From Acidimicrobiaceae bacterium (GTDB lineage Bacteria > Actinomycetota > Acidimicrobiia > Acidimicrobiales > Ilumatobacteraceae), in NCBI GenBank assembly GCA_003455715.1, contig DMQJ01000163.1, forward strand, positions 1,572 through 7,956: a stretch of 6,385 nt of DNA, written 5' to 3'. The translations under genes were made by a program, and so were the position numbers. Of this stretch, positions 1-6,185 are shown one piece after another. Every line of letters begins with the position of its first letter. The stretch's first letter is position 1. The notes beneath the pieces were generated by a model. The model made no database searches. It was not told where the DNA came from and saw only the letters and a list, made by a program, of their open reading frames with translations.

Positions 1-13
1 GCTCTTCCGATCT
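1..13 (+). other. Residual Illumina adapter sequence
   Basis: The first 13 bases, GCTCTTCCGATCT, are identical to the 3' end of the standard Illumina TruSeq-type adapter. A 13-base exact match placed precisely at the contig edge is best explained as untrimmed adapter carried into the assembly. It should be masked, and any reading frame running through it is meaningless before base 14. It also shows that the left end of the window is a contig end and not a biological boundary. Confidence 0.9.
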
Positions 14-65
14 CACGCCCTGGAAGACGTACCCACCGATGACCGTGTTGGAGATCTGCAAGTGA
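14..65 (+). CDS. 3' end of an unidentified upstream gene (partial)
   Basis: After the adapter, one frame (codons from base 15) reads TPWKTYPPMTVLEICK and stops at TGA 63-65. This stop overlaps the GTG start of the methyltransferase by four bases (GTGA, 62-65), an arrangement typical of coupled actinobacterial operons and repeated in kind at the next two gene joints. Only 16 residues are visible, too few to name a family. The methyltransferase frame is also open through this stretch, so an N-terminal extension of that gene is the alternative. The overlap geometry and the GGAG ribosome site at 50-53 make a separate upstream gene the better reading. If real, it is probably part of the same operon and may be a further restriction-system component, which is inference. 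Confidence 0.4.
50..53 (+). promoter_or_regulatory. Ribosome binding site for the methyltransferase
   Basis: GGAG lies eight bases before the GTG at 62. This good Shine-Dalgarno match and spacing support GTG 62 as the start over a longer reading frame that would run back into the adapter. Confidence 0.6.
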
Positions 66-1654
66 GCCAGGCACCGCTCGCGTTCCAGGGTCGCAACCCG
101 GACGTGTTGACGTGTATCGCCAACCTGTCGAACGACGAGGTGTTCACTCCGCCCGAGTTGGCAAACCAGATGCTGGACGCCGTCGAGCAGGCGTGGGCAG
201 AAGCGAACGGTGGAGCGAACATCTGGGCCGACGGCACGGTCAGGTTCCTCGACCCGTTCACGAAGTCGGGCGTCTTTCTTCGGGAGATCTCCAAGCGCCT
301 CGTTGCCGGTTTGGTGGAGGAGATCCCTGACCTCAACGAGCGAGTGGACCACATCCTCACGAAGCAGGTCTACGGGATCGCCATTACCGAACTGACCAGT
401 CTTCTCGCTCGACGGAGCCTCTACTGCTCCAAGTGGGCGAACGGCACGCACTCGATCGCAAGGTCGTTCACGACGGCGCACGGAAACATCCTGTACGAGC
501 CGACCGCCCACTCCTGGATTGATGCCAAGTGCAGATTCTGCAGCGCCCCCAAGGCACTCTTCGACCGCGGTGACAGTCTGGAGTCGCACGCCTACGCGTT
601 CGTACATGCGGACGACATCACCGCAGCGATCGCAGCAATGTTCGGAGACAAAATGAAGTTCGACGTGATTGTGGGTAACCCGCCATACCAAATGACCGGC
701 GGCGCGGGCGGTACCAATGACTCACCGCTCTACAACTTGTTCGTCGAGCAAGCCAAGAGGCTGGAACCCCGGCTTCTGTCGATGGTTATCCCTTCTCGCT
801 GGATGGCGGGTGGGAGGGGGCTTGATCGCTTTCGTTCCGAGATGCTGGGAGACGAACGAGTGCGGGTACTCGTTGACTACGAGAACGCCAAGGAACTGTT
901 CCCTACGATCGGCATCATCGGCGGTGTGTGCTACTTCCTGTGGGACTATGGCAACCCGGGGCCATGCGTCTGCACGTACCACCGCAATGGCGAGACGATC
1001 GGACCGACCGAGCGCACACTCGGCGAGTTCGATGTGTTCGTCCGTGATCCGCGTGCCCTAAGCATCCTGCGCAAGGTGCGGGCGTTCGACGAGCCGACCT
1101 TTGATTCCCTGGTGAGTGGAGACACGCCTTTCGGCCTTGCGACGAACTTCACGGGGTACAAGCGGGGGGTAGCCCCCCGCGGCGACGAGTTACTACTCTT
1201 CGCCAACGTCGGCACCACCCGAGTCAACGGTGCTCTATCACGAAGCGCCGTTACGAAGAACTCTCACCTCATCGACGTGTGGAAGGTGTTTCTGCCTGTG
1301 GCTGGATCGGGCCGCGAGCGCGAGCGAAGCGGCGTGGATCTGGTGCTCGGGCCGTCCATCGTTGCCGGTCCAGGCACAGCGTGCACGCAGACGTACTTGG
1401 TCGCAGGGGCGCTCGACTCTCAGGACGCTGCCCAGAGCGTCGCCTCGTACCTGCGCACGCGGTTTGCGCGGCTCCTGATCTCACTCCGTAAGCCCAGCCA
1501 GCATGTGTTCCGCGGTATGTATCGGTGGGTGCCGCAGCAGAACTGGGATCGACGGTGGACCGACTCGGACCTGTATGCCAAGTACCGAATCTCCGAGCCG
1601 GAGGTGGCCTACATAGAGTCGATGATTCGACCCATGGACCCGCCCGGTGAGTAG
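62..1654 (+). CDS. Eco57I-like adenine-specific DNA methyltransferase
   Basis: Predicted N6-adenine DNA methyltransferase of a restriction-modification or defence module, transferring a methyl group from S-adenosylmethionine to adenine in its target site. The catalytic motif IV is VGNPPYQ (NPPY at residues 206-209). The SAM-binding motif I is the divergent FLDPFTKSG (residues 62-70), with the conserved Asp at D64. The N-terminal stretch NDEVFTPPELA (about 24-34) is typical of this methylase group. C157 and C160 form a CxxC pair that may bind metal. Residues from about 330 to 490 probably form the target-recognition part. At 530 residues it carries no nuclease domain I can see, so it is not a fused type IIG enzyme; cutting is probably done by the next gene, whose GTG start overlaps this stop by eight bases. 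The GTG start is supported by a GGAG site. Function is firm; target sequence is unknown. Confidence 0.93.
   Translation: MSQAPLAFQGRNPDVLTCIANLSNDEVFTPPELANQMLDAVEQAWAEANGGANIWADGTVRFLDPFTKSGVFLREISKRLVAGLVEEIPDLNERVDHILTKQVYGIAITELTSLLARRSLYCSKWANGTHSIARSFTTAHGNILYEPTAHSWIDAKCRFCSAPKALFDRGDSLESHAYAFVHADDITAAIAAMFGDKMKFDVIVGNPPYQMTGGAGGTNDSPLYNLFVEQAKRLEPRLLSMVIPSRWMAGGRGLDRFRSEMLGDERVRVLVDYENAKELFPTIGIIGGVCYFLWDYGNPGPCVCTYHRNGETIGPTERTLGEFDVFVRDPRALSILRKVRAFDEPTFDSLVSGDTPFGLATNFTGYKRGVAPRGDELLLFANVGTTRVNGALSRSAVTKNSHLIDVWKVFLPVAGSGRERERSGVDLVLGPSIVAGPGTACTQTYLVAGALDSQDAAQSVASYLRTRFARLLISLRKPSQHVFRGMYRWVPQQNWDRRWTDSDLYAKYRISEPEVAYIESMIRPMDPPGE
1162..1180 (+). repeat. Perfect GC hairpin inside the methyltransferase gene
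   Basis: GCGGGGGG (1162-1169) and CCCCCCGC (1173-1180) are perfect inverted repeats around the three-base loop TAG. The stem is eight G/C pairs within codons for KRGVAPR. There is no T run after it and it lies mid-gene, so it is not a standard terminator. Paired runs of six G and six C are also a place where sequencing errors can occur, although the frame is intact here. Confidence 0.6.
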
Positions 1655-4277
1655 CCGCCCTATCGAGGACCTGCTGCCGGAGCGGCCCGAGGCTCGGCTG
1701 CGGATCTACGCATGGTCTACGCCTGATATCCCGAAGTACGCCGGTTGCCTCAAGGTGGGCCAGACCACCCAGGACGTGAACGTCCGGATCAAGCAGTCGC
1801 ACGGCCAGGCGAAGTTCGAGTATGTGCTGGAGGTGGACGAGCCAGCCGACCGTGAGGACGGCTCGTACTTCAGGGACAGCACCGTTCGTGAGCGGTTGAA
1901 GGCGAAGGGTTTCGAGAACGTCGAACTCGAATGGATGCGCTGCGCTGCCAGCGATGTGCTGTCGGTCATCAAGGAGTTGCGCACCGGGGTGACGGTCGAG
2001 GGCACCCGTCACGAGGACTTCCCGATGCGGGCCGAGCAGGCCGAAGCGGTGGAGCGAACTGTCGAGTACTTCGAGTCGATCTGGGCGGAGAACAAGGAGG
2101 CCGTGCCCCGCTTCCTCTGGAACGCCAAGATGCGGTTCGGCAAGACCTTCGCCACCTACCAACTCGCCAAGCGGCTAGGAGCAAAGAAGGTTCTCGTCGT
2201 GACCTTCAAGCCAGCCGTGGAGGACGCCTGGCAGATCGACCTTCAGAACCATGTGGACTTCGAGGGCTGGCAGTACCTGTCGCGGGCCAATGGCGGCGAT
2301 CCAATGAAGGCGAACAAGAAGCGCCCCCTCGTCTACTTCGGCTCGTTCCAGGACCTGCTCGGCAGAGACCGGGCCACCGGGCGGATCAAGCCCAGGAACG
2401 AGTGGCTCCACTGGGTTACCTGGGACCTCGTGGTGTTCGACGAGTACCACTTCGGCGCATGGCGGGACAACGCCAAGGAATTGTTCGAGGGCGAGGACGA
2501 CGAGGTCGCCAAGAAGGAACTCGCAGCCGAGTACGCGGCAGTGCTCGACGAGTTCCAGGAGGGCCTTGACGAGCTGTCCGGCGACGAGACCGACTTCCTG
2601 CCGATCTCGACCCGGGCCTACCTGTACTTGTCGGGGACACCGTTCCGGGCGTTGGCGACGGGCGAGTTCATCGAAGAGGCGATCTTCAACTGGACCTACA
2701 CCGACGAGCAACGAGCCAAACAACAGTTCGCTGACGAGCACCCGGACGAGTGGAACCCGTACGCAGCGTTGCCCGAGATGCGGCTCCTCACCTATCAGAT
2801 GCCCGACGAGCTACTCGCCATTGCGCATCAAGGCGAGTTCGACGAGTTCGACCTCAACGCCTTCTTCGAGGCCACCGGCCGGGGAACGAAAGCGGAGTTC
2901 AAGCACAAGGCTGACGTACAGAAGTGGCTCGACATCATCCGCGGTGCCCACCTGCCCACCCAGGTGAGTGCGCTGAAGTCGGGGACCCGGCCGCCGTTCC
3001 CGTACTCGGACGTGCGGCTGTTGCCGTACATGCAGCACTCGTTCTGGTTCCTGCCGAACGTCGCAGCGTGTCACGCAATGGCGAACCTGCTCCGGGAGCA
3101 GCACAACGTTTACTGGCACGACTACGAGGTCCTCGGCGTCGCTGGCGGTGACGCCGGCATCGGCCTGGCCGCGCTGCCCCCGGTCCGCAAGGCGATCGGG
3201 TCCGGGTTCGACACGAAGACGATCACCTTGTCGTGCGGCAAACTGACCACCGGCATCACGGTGCCCCAGTGGTCGTCGATTCTGATGCTCCGCAACCTCA
3301 AGTCGCCCGAGACGTACTTCCAGGCCGCGTTCCGAGTGCAGTCACCGTGGTCGATCAAGAACCCGAACGGCGACAACCCGCACGAGGAAGCCGTCATCAA
3401 GCCGGTGTGCTTCGTGTTCGACTTCGCCCCTACCCGTGCGCTGCGCCAGATCGCCGACTACGGCGCGGGACTCTCGCCAGAGACACCGAACCCGGAACAG
3501 GCGGTGGAGGAACTCGTGAAGTTCCTCCCCGTGCTCGCCTACGACGGCTCGAACATGATCCAGGTCGATGCGGGCGGCATCCTCGACATTGCCATGTCGG
3601 GCACCTCGGCGACACTGCTGGCCCGCAAGTGGGAGTCGGCGCTGCTCGTCAACGTGGACAACGACACGCTCCGCAAGATCATGTCCAACCCGGCAGCGAT
3701 GGACGCTGTGCTCAACATCGAAGGCTTCCGGGCGCTTGGCTCGGGCATCTTCGAGACCGTCGTCAACAAGAGCGAAGCAGTCAAGGAGACCAAGAAGGCG
3801 AAGGGCGAGAACCTCACCCCGAGGGAGAAGAAGGAACTCACCGACGAGGAGAAGGAGTACAAGTCGAAGCGCAAGCAGATCCAGGAGAAGCTGATCAAGT
3901 TCGCCACCCGCATCCCCGCCTTCATGTACCTGACCGACTACCGCGAGAACACCCTCCAAGACGTGATCACCAAGCTGGAACCAGACCTCTTCAAGAAGGT
4001 CACCGGCCTCTCCGTAGACGACTTCCACCTACTCGTGTCGCTCGGCGTGTTCAACTCGACCCACATGAACCAGGCCGTGTTCGCCTTCCGCCGGTACGAA
4101 GACGCCTCGCTCTCCTACACCGGCATCGACTCCCACCCCGGCTTGCGCCGCTACGGCCTCTACGACACCGTCGTGGAGCAGCGGCCGTCGGATCAGCTGC
4201 GGGAGCTGCTGAAACGCTTCGCTCATCGGACGACCGACTTGGGCGACCCCGGTGTGATGGATGCTGCATGGCGCTGA
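1647..4277 (+). CDS. GIY-YIG/T5orf172-type nuclease fused to SF2 helicase, restriction subunit
   Basis: Large (876 aa) nuclease-helicase, the likely restriction or effector partner of the methyltransferase upstream. An N-terminal GIY-YIG-like domain covers about residues 18-110: RIYAWS (19-24), LKVGQT (35-40), R47 in VNVRIKQ, and a late ELEW (93-96) as in T5orf172-type domains. A DEAD/DEAH-type SF2 motor follows: motif [10 protein letters not shown] (159-167), motif II DEYH (265-268), motif [11 protein letters not shown] (329-336), motif V-like [10 protein letters not shown] (533-542) and motif VI-like QAAFRVQ (559-565). A Lys/Glu-rich helical stretch lies at about 705-750. ATP-driven movement with DNA cutting is inferred from domains. 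The start is GTG 1647, overlapping the methyltransferase stop (GTGAGTAG); no good Shine-Dalgarno is visible, so coupling is likely. The last ~28 residues look foreign to the helicase and resemble a VapB tail. I cannot give the system an established name. Confidence 0.92.
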   Translation: MSSRPIEDLLPERPEARLRIYAWSTPDIPKYAGCLKVGQTTQDVNVRIKQSHGQAKFEYVLEVDEPADREDGSYFRDSTVRERLKAKGFENVELEWMRCAASDVLSVIKELRTGVTVEGTRHEDFPMRAEQAEAVERTVEYFESIWAENKEAVPRFLWNAKMRFGKTFATYQLAKRLGAKKVLVVTFKPAVEDAWQIDLQNHVDFEGWQYLSRANGGDPMKANKKRPLVYFGSFQDLLGRDRATGRIKPRNEWLHWVTWDLVVFDEYHFGAWRDNAKELFEGEDDEVAKKELAAEYAAVLDEFQEGLDELSGDETDFLPISTRAYLYLSGTPFRALATGEFIEEAIFNWTYTDEQRAKQQFADEHPDEWNPYAALPEMRLLTYQMPDELLAIAHQGEFDEFDLNAFFEATGRGTKAEFKHKADVQKWLDIIRGAHLPTQVSALKSGTRPPFPYSDVRLLPYMQHSFWFLPNVAACHAMANLLREQHNVYWHDYEVLGVAGGDAGIGLAALPPVRKAIGSGFDTKTITLSCGKLTTGITVPQWSSILMLRNLKSPETYFQAAFRVQSPWSIKNPNGDNPHEEAVIKPVCFVFDFAPTRALRQIADYGAGLSPETPNPEQAVEELVKFLPVLAYDGSNMIQVDAGGILDIAMSGTSATLLARKWESALLVNVDNDTLRKIMSNPAAMDAVLNIEGFRALGSGIFETVVNKSEAVKETKKAKGENLTPREKKELTDEEKEYKSKRKQIQEKLIKFATRIPAFMYLTDYRENTLQDVITKLEPDLFKKVTGLSVDDFHLLVSLGVFNSTHMNQAVFAFRRYEDASLSYTGIDSHPGLRRYGLYDTVVEQRPSDQLRELLKRFAHRTTDLGDPGVMDAAWR
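4191..4277 (+). other. VapB-antitoxin-like tail fused to the helicase C-terminus
   Basis: Helicase residues 849-876 include [19 protein letters not shown] and end in AAWR. The spacing and residues (RFA, D-L-x-D, V-M, final AWR) resemble the toxin-binding C-terminus of VapB antitoxins paired with this VapC type, which as I remember them end in patterns like RFA...DLxDxxVMxxAW. The helicase family as I know it ends near the GLYDTVVEQ region (837-845), so the tail appears added. A vapC-like gene starts inside the last codons of this tail, just as it normally follows vapB. No DNA-binding N-terminal half of a VapB is present in any frame upstream. This is pattern memory, not a search result. Confidence 0.45.
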
Positions 4278-4675
4278 CGGAATGGCTCATCGACAAGTCG
4301 GCACTGGTCCGGATAGGCGACGCCAGCGAGGAGTGGACGCGGCGCCTCGAGCGCGGGCTCGTGAGGGTCTCGACCCTGACACTGCTGGAGGTCGGCTACT
4401 CGGCGCGCAATGGTGCGGACCATCGCGCCACCCTTGATGAGCCGCCGGTGGCTTGGATGCCCGTTGAGAACCTCACCCCCAAGATCGAAGCTCGTGCCCT
4501 TGAGACTGAGCGGCTGCTCGCTGGCCGAGGCCCGCACCGCGCTCCGTCCATTCCTAACCTCCTTATCGCCGCTACGGCGGAACTCACGCAGATGACCGTG
4601 CTCCACGCCGACAAGGACTTCGACCTCATCGCCGAGATCACCCAGCAGCCTGTTGAACGTCTGGTGGTCCCGTGA
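4268..4675 (+). CDS. VapC-like PIN-domain protein, probably inactive toxin
   Basis: A 135-residue PIN-domain protein of the VapC toxin type; active members cut RNA with a metal-binding acidic cluster. Visible motifs are WLIDKSAL with D9, LLEVGYSAR with E41, [16 protein letters not shown] (residues 90-105) and [13 protein letters not shown] with D115 and D117. The expected conserved Asp in the IP-D-LLIAA motif is Asn here (N97, codon AAC at 4556-4558), which should weaken or abolish cleavage. ATG 4268 is the first start in frame, and it overlaps the helicase stop by ten bases (ATGGCGCTGA). No intact antitoxin gene precedes it; only a VapB-like tail, fused to the helicase, is found. Its stop TGA directly abuts the stop of the minus-strand gene. 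Family assignment is firm; inactivity is inferred from the single substitution. Confidence 0.88.
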   Translation: MALTEWLIDKSALVRIGDASEEWTRRLERGLVRVSTLTLLEVGYSARNGADHRATLDEPPVAWMPVENLTPKIEARALETERLLAGRGPHRAPSIPNLLIAATAELTQMTVLHADKDFDLIAEITQQPVERLVVP

Positions 4676-5731
4676 TCAATTCAGTGCGTTGAACAACGTT
4701 GCGGCCAGCACAATGACGCCGAGCCCTGCGGCCGTCGTGGCGACCGCCAGCAGGAAGTAGCGCACCGTGAGGTTCGCCACGCGTTGACGCAGCGCAGCGC
4801 AGATGGATGTCGTGACGGTCGCTGCGGCCACGCTCCACCACCCGGCCGGTTGAAGCGACACGGGAGCGAGTGTGGCGCTCGTGGTGCACATCACGGCCAG
4901 AGCGACTGCGGCCGTATCCACCACTCCGTAGATGGCCGGGCGAGCGAACGGGCCATCCTCCGCAAGTTCTGCAATGTCGCGTCGCCGACTGTTGTCCAGC
5001 AGCTGCTGATACGCCGACTGGACGGCTTCGGGGTCGATCACCGTCGACTGGTCAAGCAGGAACGGAACGAGATCAGGGCCGCAGCAGAACACGACGTCGG
5101 CCTCCTCGCTCGGCTGGGGGCATCTTTCCCGCGCACCCTGACCCCAGATCACAACCACCGCTCGCACGACCGCCTTCGGCCCTAGCCGGGGCCGGAGACG
5201 TTGTGCGCCATGCCGAGCCTGAGCGGCGATCGATTCGATGTCAGCGTCTCGCCAGTTGGATCGGTACTTCGTCTCGATCGCGAAGAAGCCACCCGGCCCG
5301 AGCGCGACGTGATCAACATCGGATCGCTCCAGCAAGATGTGATTCGCTGTCTTCCAGCCGAGACGTTTCCAGCGGAGGACTCGCAACTCACCTGCGGTCC
5401 ACTCTTCCGCGGCGATTCCTGTCTGGTGTCCGCTGATGCCTCCGAACCGCACCATGAGGAGGTACAGCCCCCAACCGCATGAGGCGACCGCAGCTCCGAT
5501 GAGATACGGCCCGAGTTCCGCAGGCAAGAGAAGATGGAAAGAGATGCTGACAGCAGTGGTGATCAACAGGGCCACGCCGATGGTCGCCCTGTTGTTGGAC
5601 AACCAGGCACGCTGCGCCTCACGAACTCTGCGGCGCGAGTATGCGCCTGCTCTTGAGTCGCTCGTCAGCGATGGAGCTCGCGACCGGTCGCGAGCAGCTT
5701 TGCTCGGGGAATTCGTGGGACGAGGCGACAA
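4676..5731 (-). CDS. Membrane protein with NERD (nuclease-related) domain
   Basis: A protein of about 351 residues with a NERD domain between membrane segments. Two hydrophobic helices near residues 49-68 and 74-94 precede the domain (about 105-228), and three more follow at about 270-292, 298-314 and 323-348. NERD features are EEW near 109-111, VDHV with D140, and GPGGFFAIETKY with E153 and K155, the D...ExK pattern of this nuclease-like fold. The domain probably faces the cytoplasm, because the N-terminus before the first helix is rich in Arg. DNA or RNA cleavage is predicted by family only. I chose the TTG at 5731, which has GGAG six bases upstream (5738-5741); an in-frame TTG at 5752, giving 358 residues, is the alternative and has no comparable site. 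It converges on the vapC-like gene with no intergenic base. A defence role beside a restriction module is possible but unproven. Confidence 0.82.
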   Translation of the reverse strand: MSPRPTNSPSKAARDRSRAPSLTSDSRAGAYSRRRVREAQRAWLSNNRATIGVALLITTAVSISFHLLLPAELGPYLIGAAVASCGWGLYLLMVRFGGISGHQTGIAAEEWTAGELRVLRWKRLGWKTANHILLERSDVDHVALGPGGFFAIETKYRSNWRDADIESIAAQARHGAQRLRPRLGPKAVVRAVVVIWGQGARERCPQPSEEADVVFCCGPDLVPFLLDQSTVIDPEAVQSAYQQLLDNSRRRDIAELAEDGPFARPAIYGVVDTAAVALAVMCTTSATLAPVSLQPAGWWSVAAATVTTSICAALRQRVANLTVRYFLLAVATTAAGLGVIVLAATLFNALN

Positions 5732-5737
5732 GTTCTT

Positions 5738-5741
5738 CTCC
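5738..5741 (-). promoter_or_regulatory. Ribosome binding site deciding the NERD gene start
   Basis: On the minus strand GGAG stands six bases before the TTG at 5731. It favours that codon over the TTG at 5752, which follows closely after an in-frame TAG (5756-5758). Confidence 0.5.
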
Positions 5742-5756
5742 GCTCTTTGCAACGCC

Positions 5757-5788
5757 TATTTATCGGCGTCAGGGCATCGATTCATGAC
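5757..5788 (-). promoter_or_regulatory. Possible promoter of the NERD gene
   Basis: Reading the minus strand, TAAATA (5757-5762) resembles a -10 box in an otherwise GC-rich region. A weak -35-like hexamer, ATGAAT, lies 17 bases upstream. Transcription would begin near 5750, giving a short leader that contains the GGAG site for TTG 5731 and leaving too little leader for a start at 5752. The -35 match is poor, so the assignment is tentative. Confidence 0.25.
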
Positions 5789-5836
5789 CCGCAGCTCTCT
5801 CCGTCCCCTTGGCCAGCGAGGCGCTCTGGGGAGTTC

Positions 5837-6163
5837 GTCTCCGCACACGTTCTCCCGCTCAAGGTCGTGGCCTGGCAGCACTGGTTGTTTCCACGAGTGG
5901 TTTGGCACTGTCGGCCGCCCGTGGGTTACTGGTGCCGCCACGGTGACAAGTGCACTGGCAGCCTTTGGTCCAGGGTGCGTGCTCGGCGGCCTTCTCACAG
6001 CGGGGACGTTGGTTGGCGCTGGAGGCGCATCGCTATTGGGCTGGCCGCACCCTCAACGATGGCGGAGTCTGTCGAAGCTGTCGTGGCGAGGCAGTTGATG
6101 GCTGCAATCCTCCGGCGGATGCAGGGCGTCGAGCAAGACCCTCAGACCTGGGTGCTCTGCGCC
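5837..6163 (+). pseudogene. Decayed fragment of a Gly/Ala-rich, probably membrane-associated protein gene
   Basis: No single frame spans this stretch, but protein-like sequence moves from frame to frame on the plus strand. VSAHVLPLKVVAWQ reads from 5837, then ALSAARG in a second frame (5905-5925). WVTGAATVTSALAAFGPG and GGLLTAGTLVGAGGA follow in a third frame (5922-6029), and the first frame resumes at 6029 with IAIGLAAPST, ESVEAVVARQLMAAILRRMQ and EQDPQTW. Each switch is a shift of minus one base, so three single-base losses would explain the whole pattern. The joined product would have a small-residue hydrophobic hairpin followed by an amphipathic helix. Both ends are missing: the left runs into the NERD gene on the other strand and the right fades before the surface-protein stop. 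I recognise the pattern as like a conserved actinobacterial protein but cannot name it. Chance coding is the alternative. Confidence 0.45.
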
Positions 6164-6173
6164 CGCGCCCGCG

Positions 6174-6185
6174 GCCGGGCCCGGC
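6174..6185. repeat. 12-base GC palindrome next to the surface-protein stop codon
   Basis: GCCGGGCCCGGC is a perfect palindrome directly adjoining the minus-strand stop at 6186-6188. It overlaps a possible stem GCCCG-CGGC-CGGGC (6167-6180). Either could fold in the 3' end of the surface-protein transcript, but no T run follows, so I do not call it a terminator. Confidence 0.3.

Noticed and set aside
1269..2162. Long open frame of 297 codons on the minus strand
   Set aside because: It overlaps the methyltransferase and helicase genes antisense, has no recognisable motif and is rich in Arg, His, Leu and Pro as expected of the shadow of GC-biased codons.
3342..4028. Minus-strand frame of 228 codons inside the helicase
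   Set aside because: It is fully contained in a well-supported gene, its composition is dominated by Leu, Val, Glu and Asp as a codon mirror, and it has no start context.
3233..4267. Open plus-strand frame running into the VapC-like gene
   Set aside because: The translation before ATG 4268 is Arg/Pro/His-rich shadow of the helicase frame; only the part from 4268 is a real PIN-domain protein.
4035..4267. A complete VapB antitoxin gene overlapping the helicase 3' end in another frame
   Set aside because: The other plus frames here show no ribbon-helix-helix or AbrB-like N-terminus and no plausible start; only the tail in the helicase frame resembles VapB.
4687..4698. Short inverted repeat CGTTG-AA-CAACG near the end of the NERD gene, as a terminator
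   Set aside because: The stem is five pairs with a two-base loop and no T run, inside coding sequence; too weak.
5436..5820. Left half of a 220-codon plus-strand frame
   Set aside because: It is antisense to the N-terminal half of the NERD gene and lacks protein-like features; only the part right of about 5920 carries plausible coding signal, counted as the decayed fragment.
6167..6185. GC-rich palindrome as an intrinsic terminator for the surface-protein gene
   Set aside because: No T run follows on the minus strand, and in this GC-rich DNA such stems are frequent by chance; kept only as a repeat.
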